The notes under the pieces were generated by a model. That model had not been told where the DNA came from, ran no database searches, and saw nothing but the letters and a program-made list of their open reading frames with translations. DNA of 14,783 bases from Stramenopiles sp. TOSAG23-3 (taxonomy: Eukaryota > Sar): the NCBI GenBank assembly GCA_900128585.1, contig LT642544.1, positions 1-14,783 of the forward strand, in the 5' to 3' direction. Shown here one piece after another: positions 9,301-13,284 of the stretch (position 1 is the stretch's first letter; each line of letters starts with the position of its first letter). The position numbers and the translations under genes were made by a program.

Positions 9301-11417
9301 TTTCGTACACGGCAATAATGCTTTCCATGTTTTTAGTGGTTTTCTTTTCTGTTCAAAATACCGTATGTATTAAGCAAATAAAGGAAGCCTGGAAAAGGAA
9401 TAAATCAGCAGCTATTGCTGAAAAAAATACTGCCAAAGTTGCAGAGGCTGTAGAAGCGGGCAAAGGAAAGGTTGAAAAGTCTACAGAAATAAAGCAAACC
9501 GATACCACGAAAGATAGCACGGGTGGTATTTACATAGAAATCTTCAGAATAATGGTTAAGCATTTTCTGACTGCACTTATGTTTTGGGTCTACTTTCCAT
9601 TTTGGTTATTAGGTATAATATTCACTACGGTGTGTCCACCGTGTAGCTACTCGCGCCAGATGTGGTCAGACTTGTTGTGTAATAAGAAATTGTCTAGGGA
9701 GGAAAGAATTTGGGGTGTTGTGGGTAAGTATGCTTTGAAAACGTTGGGGTACTGTGCGGAGAAAGTTGGCCATTGCTTAACTACTTGCTTTAAATGTGGC
9801 GCAACATCTCTTCGCATGCTGTCTTATTTTGTAGCCCTTTTAGTCACATTTCCCTTGCTTACTCTGTGGAGTGTTACTGTTACGGTCACTGTAGTGGCAG
9901 GCATAGTATTTTTGATACCTTGCCTGCAAGTATTATTTAGAGGGCCTCCAAAACATGCAGCAGCCGCATTAGAAAAAAGAGACAAAGAATTTGTGAACTG
10001 GAAGAAAGTCGGCTGGATTTGTAGTGTAACAATGAGATGTTTCTTCTACAGCATCTTCCTATGGTTGCTTGGTGGCCCATGCTTGTTTTATTTGCTGTTA
10101 CTGTACTGTTTTATTGGTGCAAGGTCGAAAGCAGAAAAGGATGAACTTAGCTACATTACGTCGATCGTATTTGCAAAGCACGCCAGCTATTGCAAAAGGA
10201 AATTTGAGGATCGTGCAGACAAACCATCCATAGAATCTTACAGTATGGAATTCAAAAACTGTAAAGAAGATACAGTTATAACAGCATACGAAACGGCACT
10301 CAAGCGTGGAAATGAAAAGCTTATCACAACATTTTTGAAGGACGGAGGAATCGCGTTTCAGTTTGAAATTTTGGACGGGGTGTGGCTTCTGTACCCCCTG
10401 TCTCTGCGATTACTATTTCGACACTTAAAGTCTGCCTTGCTTGGTTTGTTTGGCTTGTGGCGCCTTTGTATAAAGGCTTTAATTGCGATGTTTTTTGCGT
10501 CGTTGTGGTTAGGTTTAGGTGTTCCGTGTATCCTTGTGGTTGTTCCGACTCCCTTTCGTAGCGATATGTTTCTCGAATTTAAAACTAATGGTGGCCATGT
10601 GAAGAACCCGAAAAACTTGCTTTTAACTTGGAAATATTTCTGTTATGCATTGCCTTGGATTATTTTGTTCCCGGTGCAGTATATAATTGCGTTTCCAATA
10701 GTTTCTTGTTTCCAAAACAAAGAGGAAAAGGACCTTAGGGTTGAGGAGTACAAAAAGGTGGGTTCACCGAAGAAGTATTGGCTGTATGCAATGTATGCGG
10801 CCAACCCCATCTTTATTCGCATTGCGCGCACTAAAGTGGGCCCGGGGGTCTACAAAGTTTTCTTTTTGTGCTCGAAGCTTCTCGGTGCTGTAGTTCTTTT
10901 GCCCTTTGTTATAGCTCTTCTCTTGTTGGAAGGGCTCATGCTGGTTACATGCGCAATCAGCGGGATATTGGTCCTGGATTTCCACATTATTAAGGCAATA
11001 CGACAGTTCTACCAGGAGGAAAAAGATTATTTTCTATTGGGACTAGTCATTCCCCAGTATTTTCTCCTCGCGGTCATATTTATAATGTGGGCACCATGTT
11101 TCTGGCTTTTGAGGGGATTGGTAATTCTTTTTGGTGGGAAAGAACGCCGCAGGCAACTGAAGGAGGACCTTCTCAATCCTGAAGGAGACCATTTTTATCT
11201 TGTGTGGCCTGTTTTGTTCCACTTTTTTTTTACATTTACTTCGCTGTTGCGAATCCCATGCGCCTTGGCTCTTCTTCCGTGTGCTTGGATAACTCGTGGT
11301 GCCGCACACATCGTATTTTTTCCGTGGCGTCAGCGTGGTGCTAAATATTTTCACGTGTGGCCAAAGAAGTTGGTAGTTTTTTTTCGGGACTCAAAACCGT
11401 TTCGAATGGCTTTATGA
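348..11417 (+). CDS. Giant VWA-Cache ectodomain protein with long polytopic membrane-repeat domain (N-terminal 3,689 residues)
   Basis: This is an uninterrupted frame of 3,689 codons. ATG 348 is the first ATG after an in-frame TAG (306-308) and has an ACC just before it. Residues 1-25 look like a secretion signal. Residues 200-215 (YVGTATGYHRFYP) and 471-478 (YDPRTRPWY) are the halves of a VWA_N-type motif as in calcium-channel α2δ/CACHD1-like proteins. A four-TM cassette separates them. VWA spans about 488-735 with MIDAS D494/S496/S498, T613, D646. Cache-like modules lie at about 745-830 and 1107-1200. A Cys-rich stretch is at about 1302-1333. Sequons (NET, NVT, NNT, NAS, NES, NQT) fall in the predicted lumenal part. 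From 1445 on there are perhaps 40 hydrophobic segments separated by charged loops. The frame ends in TGA within the membrane repeats, and the next frame continues the pattern, so this is probably not the true C-terminus. A role in calcium or adhesion is inference; the family as a whole is not recognised. Confidence 0.9.
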   Translation: MLTSAKSLARAAFCTFCFSLLVRNDFVNGGAPGFEQVVGDVSQMLKNLADEELCVPDIQDSYSKATYVRSNEDGSNILDKIAEGVKKTVQRILIDPVERIKRKLETQLSAENFEQLEKRAKELYDDGRWSPDFCQNFHAEAEPYSASFLRKVDLTKSCAGNPWYARNETLEDTLLFQAAFDQGDIDAEFKENMKSVKTLKWQYVGTATGYHRFYPAAPRKPWGSSTGRSIPTEQRDWANIFFLLILPGLVFHLWFYKIKPYYGIWFFVKSKDGKRLVKQHSRENREGPDKEKKTIRSSRVDGADGEIEEKDSTADMHDLEKYASHDTTIETGQLYSRRFIAYIALAQFWLTYVPFTVTLLVGFKTTPQSDGEFVDKFGAVNFETMGPLSGGLVAIIVLWVLAVIGLICQTLFIYSQVNQIVREQNDDDGDEESNAKKGFGRKCSSYFFFGVVIPYILMHLSLYFLTDIDAYDPRTRPWYVKAAGEPKDMVIIIDSSGSMMEHDRMKYAKAAAKKVLTTLNEDDRVAVISFATEAHFPGVEFVTEIEAARKKGEGDQFNDREIRTRMERQEKISQNPFDFTCTDGQHKRMAPANYHNKEFFMDFIEGIKPSGRTNYIAAFRAAFEYLNTRPNNHITPRKSAIVFLTDGAPTEPHKSGKREDYVLKNFKEAKKVLNELRATMQNPPHLFTYVLGSDMSEEERVQLSDITNIPKFIDDGDVGDLMVSMGTYYEQADYLYDSKTAKTVMTLPYYDYDGLGVVLTAAAPIFRNVGNFKNVTAIASEQERYVGVVGIDMAVADIFKDLVDSTRHGKRSFAFLIDFSGRVLYHPNLPSPEQNTGNQPKFVDIQDLLIVQSCSGVHSIWNNTGGVDTTMVNSIRTGMMSGGSGSQRLKMTMLYPRGGASEGASSATFCGKLHWKRIDNAEFSLGFFLEDEDATRYIIPVDSVTHKETTKYLERDTDYYHRIDVVPSPGAYFEDGFPACDGFYVQVNASFNESCWKLAASSFQNSYYYIQEGDEDRGKPLKDRIERVKTLNRLINSDDTKSKLDFGKIARPRVREDIFLTRKVESCWLSRVDRTVEGTKRGINRYIGTENGVFRQLPCAPLSRYYDPRKRPWYMRSSEYPNWYALSTYIDAFSGNPVTTLSKGIMHNQTVKAVAGIDVSVEAIAKIFQVALQRITNEEWKTFYVVDLSGALIYHPDIVQFKSLLSSTGSPHLSKLTGDNEKCLSDLLGWETSICKDLSSMKYFETSQLTGGLVGLRVRETLVAQRIPNSNAVLIVKKNNMDCKILEDNTITQDEKFRNYFCKDPPCKVVEKLDACSNNVIPWKSCSGACPVPYAGEYQTIYYDGGTSPEVKQFIDSGKWGKTVRFDVHKGSDGKGQSRYIFYKPSDNTDQSGKVRFASPYSCNTQKGDCFVQGSTAPTRQIVRMSGVCPQQVPSAGNFKEEMNLWYFPCISLYWIIAIFLFVSAIYFLAVKIRRGNTTVKKHMWCYFALLLSPVLLCCAAIQMFMVGIIWISPVEYDKWKEEFFDPKGKRSGRTVTEHFLVTPKYFCESLLHLFLVPAYILGTVIISSSSILPPHFAKNYRAFVRNLEANEEMDREDRWMKFIPVHTYVALKDWFLFILFPVIFAWVVLEFVMLLSLAIMDSYLFSLACDELGPGQDRAAFVLKMIRSFLSAIYGDEEDPKKHVSELFLVIPKYFVLSIFAFVWKTFELPMFAVILITGLHAKRCYRKMFGLWQGYYSYYERWYTVVPTQFTCLTIDIIALCFVVLPLILGASVALLIWILVEVFLMCPVIGLSYAPGGAYYLDDVWEKIMETPDEQETHGKVEKRSITIEMNKMEGKTSEDAVEDVNKGENEVDDAWLGVILRKDFANNAVVREIYAKCNKHETETIKRLKDLNKFVLVSGDIWKSYKKWFCNIFYKATMVIPYYFYLALKQNAVFFLNCLQFIVAMPMFVCILFPSPGELVFFGAFGTDLTVALCWQDLTAYWKTDKTGEEKEKKGRLPIVTVLHYFLETFFLQWIWMPVELCLFLILMFTSFLHVEYHRCLFQLRNKALGRYDKMYFTVPLSFFRGAFIFSYRISRTVLLFIFTCFLCVYFLLESVLFLVSWFFVFLVYCCTLGLIEIEHQIYQNELMAGINFLYSGKKEAGGKKVVKWKERKVGPKSNGKDADVIKRQGSSFQLRRQYTVVLRTWFERVTDPRLYYVVPVFFIRSLACLIFTLVLLPFVVISATVNYTVTFVVYCGPERKNLDERRKQLWEKEEITHNIMNIIEIHLFSSYEFVPKTLLFLISLPLQIVLFAIICISPPCLALKCIRRLCDRNTSYAEKAYKTIPSTFLDVCKWWLALFLKYDLPVLFVLVCLILLVLFAVVFVLELSMYLLVCITVVQAVECKDELEELLGETGGKKAINVRRMSAHYLSQDMHASVVEINPVPAVVTNSFVGVKEDKEAAEEKDAYSNNASLERLIQLEVLPYEQTVLVYDKCDKDEEKARQRLMKLVQYDMLIMKLRKLSPGLYDREKILCVLEQCGYNERKARDEIVMNTLTIWLVRARNFLSIVPKHLSKAILFYIRQTICLPFYIISLAMVLLTSILLVFTVQLWTKLMDKKRPLSDRIMPFYRPTFENFYLSILFYLFLPMQAVMSLIILGCGFEAKRWWIELFFNPEKVAWKLRIFYTTWKYFILTMRKTGAEAGDFADAAGEFVATKIKKMVGGAGGIVVALLKLFIALCAIAIAVPIGAVELCFFIIICIFRVEYYDCIYEIKHGDTLWDAHWVFRALWAIPPHFFITLVFLAYFPFLVLMFAVISGTGVQLKQCLKDLGYWYDEDKLALTDLELTEIFEMEVVDKFLRCPSMESNDEKRDDVCELLSLYKYHIIQERDRNNKNATNYSLSDKEFDRIRARLKPVLLNACIKKINAIEGSLKKVLQNRKEERRYARYWTAIPKNFIEMCAIILKLLLNFTIVTTKYSFKGLLFFFKLLILDIIIMIPLTVSYTAIMLSMFLVVFFSVQNTVCIKQIKEAWKRNKSAAIAEKNTAKVAEAVEAGKGKVEKSTEIKQTDTTKDSTGGIYIEIFRIMVKHFLTALMFWVYFPFWLLGIIFTTVCPPCSYSRQMWSDLLCNKKLSREERIWGVVGKYALKTLGYCAEKVGHCLTTCFKCGATSLRMLSYFVALLVTFPLLTLWSVTVTVTVVAGIVFLIPCLQVLFRGPPKHAAAALEKRDKEFVNWKKVGWICSVTMRCFFYSIFLWLLGGPCLFYLLLLYCFIGARSKAEKDELSYITSIVFAKHASYCKRKFEDRADKPSIESYSMEFKNCKEDTVITAYETALKRGNEKLITTFLKDGGIAFQFEILDGVWLLYPLSLRLLFRHLKSALLGLFGLWRLCIKALIAMFFASLWLGLGVPCILVVVPTPFRSDMFLEFKTNGGHVKNPKNLLLTWKYFCYALPWIILFPVQYIIAFPIVSCFQNKEEKDLRVEEYKKVGSPKKYWLYAMYAANPIFIRIARTKVGPGVYKVFFLCSKLLGAVVLLPFVIALLLLEGLMLVTCAISGILVLDFHIIKAIRQFYQEEKDYFLLGLVIPQYFLLAVIFIMWAPCFWLLRGLVILFGGKERRRQLKEDLLNPEGDHFYLVWPVLFHFFFTFTSLLRIPCALALLPCAWITRGAAHIVFFPWRQRGAKYFHVWPKKLVVFFRDSKPFRMAL
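996..1757 (+). other. Four-TM cassette inserted inside the VWA_N motif (residues about 217-470)
   Basis: Hydrophobic segments lie at about residues 238-258 (WANIFFLLILPGLVFHLWF), 340-362 (FIAYIALAQFWLTYVPF), 390-414 (LVAIIVLWVLAVIGLIC) and 446-465 (YFFFGVVIPYILMHLSLYF). Between the first two is a highly charged loop of about 65 residues. Between the last two is an acidic loop (NDDDGDEES). Four crossings return the chain to the starting side, so both halves of the VWA_N motif would face the lumen or exterior. The cassette has no stop codon over about 250 codons, which argues against a retained intron. Confidence 0.7.
1809..2552 (+). other. VWA domain with complete MIDAS
   Basis: The sequence DMVIIIDSSGSM gives the DxSxS motif (D494, S496, S498). 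SGRTNY supplies the MIDAS threonine T613. FLTDGAPTEP supplies the TDG aspartate D646. The preceding DPRTRPWYVKAAGEPKD is the linker typical of α2δ/CACHD-like proteins, where VWA binds a divalent cation and a partner protein. Metal binding is expected because all motif residues are present. The partner is unknown. Confidence 0.92.
2580..2840 (+). other. First Cache-like sensor module (residues about 745-830)
   Basis: The order is MTLPYYDYDG, then GVVGIDM (D792), then IDFSGRVLYHPN. It matches the Cache pattern of a short strand pair, a 'GVxGID' strand and a 'D-x-x-G-x-x-hx-HP' turn seen behind VWA in α2δ subunits. In that family this region can bind small ligands. The ligand here cannot be told from sequence. 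Confidence 0.75.
3600..3950 (+). other. Second DPRxRPWY motif and second Cache-like module (residues about 1085-1200)
   Basis: The sequence reads YIGTENGVFRQLP (R1095), then DPRKRPWYM (D1107), then VAGIDVSVEAIAKIF (D1158) and VVDLSGALIYHPD (D1187, H1195). This is a second, uninterrupted copy of the pattern that the TM cassette splits in the N-terminal part. No second VWA lies between the motif and the Cache-like part. It probably represents an internal duplication typical of tandem Cache ectodomains. Confidence 0.75.
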
Positions 11418-11930
11418 TGTTGAGAATGGCCTTGGATACAATATGCGCTGGCACATAACTTGGCAAGAAATTTCCAAATTGTGTTGGAATGTTCTGCTGT
11501 TCCCGATTGCTGTGAATCTTGCTTTCGTGGTTCTCTTGTACGACCTTGGTACAGTTATCTTTTGCCTCCAAGCACATATATTCTACGCGTTGGGTGGTTT
11601 CTTCGTCGCACAATCGGGGAGAATTTGGCCGATCAAGCTGGCAATACTTGCAACTCATATGACGCTTCTAATAATTTTCTATGTGTACGTCGTGCAGGTG
11701 CCACTCGCGTTGACGGATACGCGTGGTTTATTCTGGACTCGTGGTATGTTTAACGCATGCTCGAAAGAAGCCTTGGCGGATGGAAGTTGTGAAGACTATA
11801 TTAACCATGCCGAGTATGATGTGAGTGCGAGCTATCGTCTTGCCCATGATATTGCAGCTTTATTCTTCGCTTGTCCTGCTACAGTGGCGCTAATTCTCAA
11901 TTTTGTTCACTTTTACCAACTTTATTTTAA
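4680..11930 (+). repeat. Polytopic membrane-repeat domain, alternating A and B units (residue 1445 to C-terminal TMs)
   Basis: Diverged protein repeats, not DNA repeats. Each unit starts with an anchor such as LVTPKYF (F1547), LVIPKYF (F1696), VVPTQF (F1752), TVPLSF (F2067), TIPSTF (F2333), AIPPHF (F2780), AIPKNF (F2940) or VIPQYF (F3572). A hydrophobic stretch of about 25-35 residues with a central Pro follows. Short A units are followed by longer B units. The anchor-to-anchor distance within pairs is about 50-61 residues: P1544 to P1605, F1696 to F1752, F2010 to F2067, P2280 to P2330, F2621 to F2676 and F3572 to F3624. I count roughly 24-26 units by eye. The pattern continues across the frame break into the downstream frame. 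Charged soluble loops of up to 150 residues are inserted between pairs. No transporter or channel signature is recognised. Confidence 0.7.
11373..11424 (+). other. Frame break: T8 run (11377-11384), or alternatively a 52-nt intron
   Basis: The upstream frame ends at TGA 11415-11417. The +1 frame is open from just after a TAG at 11374-11376 and continues the membrane repeats and then LRRs. Reading one T fewer in the T8 run joins the frames with no stop. Alternatively, GT 11373 to AG 11424 (52 nt) would be an intron that also restores frame, although the acceptor lacks a good pyrimidine tract. A -1 slip on the T run enters a frame that soon meets TAA, so ordinary -1 programmed frameshifting does not help. 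A homopolymer sequencing error or a real pseudogenising indel seem the simplest explanations. Confidence 0.75.
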
Positions 11931-12732
11931 GGAAAGACCTTTTATTATCGCACAATGGCGAAAGATAACACAACTGATTGGAAAACCTGACGTTAAAAAA
12001 CTTACGGAGGGGAAATTGAGGACGATTAATTTGAAAAAACGAAAAATCAACGACGCAGACTGCTTCACTATTGCGCAAATTTTAAGTAAAGCAAAAAGGA
12101 TAAATGAATTAATTATTTCGGAGAACCATATTGGGCCGCATGGTTGCTTGTTACTAGAGTCTGCTAGCGTAAATCTAGACAATTGTGAAACCTTCAATTT
12201 TGATGACAATCACTTTGGAGATATGGGGATCGTCTTTTTGAGCAGAATGTTGTTCAAATCGGTAGCACTCGTAGAACTAAATCTCTCCCACAACAGTATA
12301 TCTAGCAATGGATTTCTGGAAGTGTTGCAAGGACTGTCGCCAGACATGACCACGTTTGAAAGTTTGATTATGCAAGGAAACAATATTGATGATACTGGCA
12401 TGGAGTATTTTGCTGACGCAATGTTTGAAGGCAATAAGACATGCCTTGAATTTCTTAGAACAATTGATTTTAGTGGAAACAAGATAACGGGCAAATCCTT
12501 TGATTCAATAAGCAACGCTTTGGGGAAAATGCGACATCTGGAGCATATTTATTTGAATGATAATAACATTTCAGACGACAGTTTTGAGAAACTGGAATTG
12601 GTTTTGTTGGGGTGCGGATCACTGATATCATTAGACATGTCACACAATAACATTTCATATGAGCGTGCAAAGCAATTCTACAAAAAATGGGAAGACGCCG
12701 GAAAAGACAGAGCTAGTCTTCACATGGAATAA
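11386..12732 (+). CDS. C-terminal part of the giant protein: last TM segments plus LRR domain
   Basis: The frame is open from the T8 run to TAA 12730-12732. Its first ATG is at 11443, giving 429 residues if read alone. That would place a separate gene only 25 bases after the upstream stop, with no room for a terminator and promoter. Its N-terminus continues the same style of membrane repeat (LCWNVLLFPIAVNLAFVVLL, then IFYVYVVQVPLALT, then FFACPATVALILNFVHFY). I therefore read it as the C-terminus of the preceding gene, giving about 4,127 residues in total. After a basic linker (FIIAQWRKITQLIG) come eight LRRs. They are most likely cytosolic, since that class of LRR (ribonuclease-inhibitor/NLR type) is intracellular. 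A stand-alone short membrane-LRR protein is the alternative. Confidence 0.8.
   Translation, partial: GTQNRFEWLYDVENGLGYNMRWHITWQEISKLCWNVLLFPIAVNLAFVVLLYDLGTVIFCLQAHIFYALGGFFVAQSGRIWPIKLAILATHMTLLIIFYVYVVQVPLALTDTRGLFWTRGMFNACSKEALADGSCEDYINHAEYDVSASYRLAHDIAALFFACPATVALILNFVHFYQLYFKERPFIIAQWRKITQLIGKPDVKKLTEGKLRTINLKKRKINDADCFTIAQILSKAKRINELIISENHIGPHGCLLLESASVNLDNCETFNFDDNHFGDMGIVFLSRMLFKSVALVELNLSHNSISSNGFLEVLQGLSPDMTTFESLIMQGNNIDDTGMEYFADAMFEGNKTCLEFLRTIDFSGNKITGKSFDSISNALGKMRHLEHIYLNDNNISDDSFEKLELVLLGCGSLISLDMSHNNISYERAKQFYKKWEDAGKDRASLHME
12016..12703 (+). repeat. Eight ribonuclease-inhibitor-type leucine-rich repeats
   Basis: The repeats are mostly 28 residues long and begin at LRTINLKK, INELIISEN, CETFNFDDN, LVELNLSHN, FESLIMQGN, LRTIDFSGN, LEHIYLNDN and LISLDMSHN. 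All but the first carry the conserved Asn followed by I/F and a downstream D/S-x-G/S turn. The fifth is about 33 residues long. This is the LxxLxLxxNxIxxxG pattern of RI-like LRRs, a protein-binding scaffold. The chain ends 8-10 residues after the last repeat (DRASLHME). Confidence 0.92.
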
Positions 12733-12772
12733 TTCTGAATAATTAACCCTAATATTTTATAGATTAGATACT

Positions 12773-12778
12773 AATAAA
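12773..12778 (+). terminator. Candidate polyadenylation signal of the giant gene
   Basis: A canonical AATAAA lies 41 bases after the TAA stop. It is the only canonical copy in this intergenic gap. It supports the giant gene ending at 12732. The cleavage site is not determined. Confidence 0.5.
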
Positions 12779-12815
12779 AACTATAGACTAGTTACATCAT
12801 CTTATTTTCTTCTCT

Positions 12816-12874
12816 ACAGGTAATAATACAGGTAGGTAAGGAAAAATACCCGTACAGGTACCAGGTACCGTACC
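12816..12874. repeat. AGGTA / GGTACC motif cluster
   Basis: ACAGGTA occurs at 12816-12822, 12828-12834 and 12854-12860. GGTAAGG lies between the second and third. Two GGTACC palindromes lie at 12857-12862 and 12864-12869, followed by GTACC. Several copies (CAG-GTAAT, CAG-GTAGGT) read as splice donors. The palindromic ones could be protein-binding sites just upstream of the TATAAA. Confidence 0.5.
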
Positions 12875-12877
12875 ACC

Positions 12878-12883
12878 TATAAA
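12878..12883 (+). promoter_or_regulatory. Candidate TATA box for calreticulin
   Basis: TATAAA directly follows the GGTACC cluster and sits about 400 bases upstream of the calreticulin ATG. That distance would leave a long 5' UTR unless the UTR contains an intron ending at 13164. The assignment is from motif and position only. Confidence 0.35.
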
Positions 12884-13010
12884 TGTACACTTATTACATT
12901 ACTCATCCTCGCAACTGCTGGTGTAAACGGTATCCCCCAACGAGAATATCGGTGCCTACCCGTATCAGGTTTCCTTCCCGGTACGGTAGTCGTTCTTCTT
13001 TTCTTCTCTA

Positions 13011-13031
13011 TAAAAAAAAATTTTTTTTTTA
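13011..13031. repeat. TA9T10A palindromic AT block
   Basis: Nine A followed by ten T, flanked by T and A, forms a near-perfect inverted repeat. Such blocks resist nucleosome assembly and are common in promoters. No further function can be shown. Confidence 0.6.
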
Positions 13032-13144
13032 AATAATAATATAATGCATAGAGTCGTCGTCGTCTGCTGAAAAAAAACACAACAAAAGTAAATACTAGTA
13101 TAAAACCAAAGTAGTAAATAATGAACACCGGTAAGCATCGCACT

Positions 13145-13164
13145 CCCCCCCCCTTCTCTCTCAG
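13145..13164 (+). other. Candidate 3' splice acceptor in the calreticulin 5' UTR
   Basis: A C9 run followed by TTCTCTCTCAG gives a 19-base uninterrupted pyrimidine tract ending in CAG, 120 bases before the ATG. With a donor among the AG-GTA sites near 12820-12860 it would define a 5'-UTR intron of roughly 300-350 bases. Trans-splicing of a leader RNA is another possibility. Confidence 0.45.
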
Positions 13165-13284
13165 ATCTTTTGTCGCAAATTGAGAGCCTACACCAGAAGT
13201 GATATTCCTTTTAACGTTTTTCACACTAGAAAAGCGAAGAGATTTTTAGGAAACAGATTGTTGCAATCTTGTCGCTATCAAAAC

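Larger units (their letters stand above)
12733..13284. other. Intergenic region and calreticulin 5' region
   Basis: No gene is seen here. In order the region holds an AATAAA (12773-12778), a pyrimidine-rich stretch ending in CTACAG (12819), a cluster of AGGTA/GGTACC motifs (12816-12874), TATAAA (12878-12883), CCGGTACGG (about 12979-12987), a TA9T10A palindrome (13011-13031) and a C9 plus TCTCTCTCAG splice-acceptor-like tract (13145-13164). The pieces suggest one 3' end and one promoter with a possible 5'-UTR intron. Confidence 0.5.

Noticed and set aside
11377-11460. Classical -1 programmed ribosomal frameshift at the T8 run
   Set aside because: A -1 shift enters a frame that reaches TAA within about 26 codons; the LRR frame needs +1.
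12811-12819. CTACAG at 12819 as a trans-splice acceptor for calreticulin
   Set aside because: It is more than 450 bases from the ATG and a stronger acceptor lies at 13164; it remains only a possibility.
13180-13284. 35-residue N-terminal extension of calreticulin
   Set aside because: It begins with TTG, not ATG, and would bury the signal peptide; ATG 13285 is the natural start.
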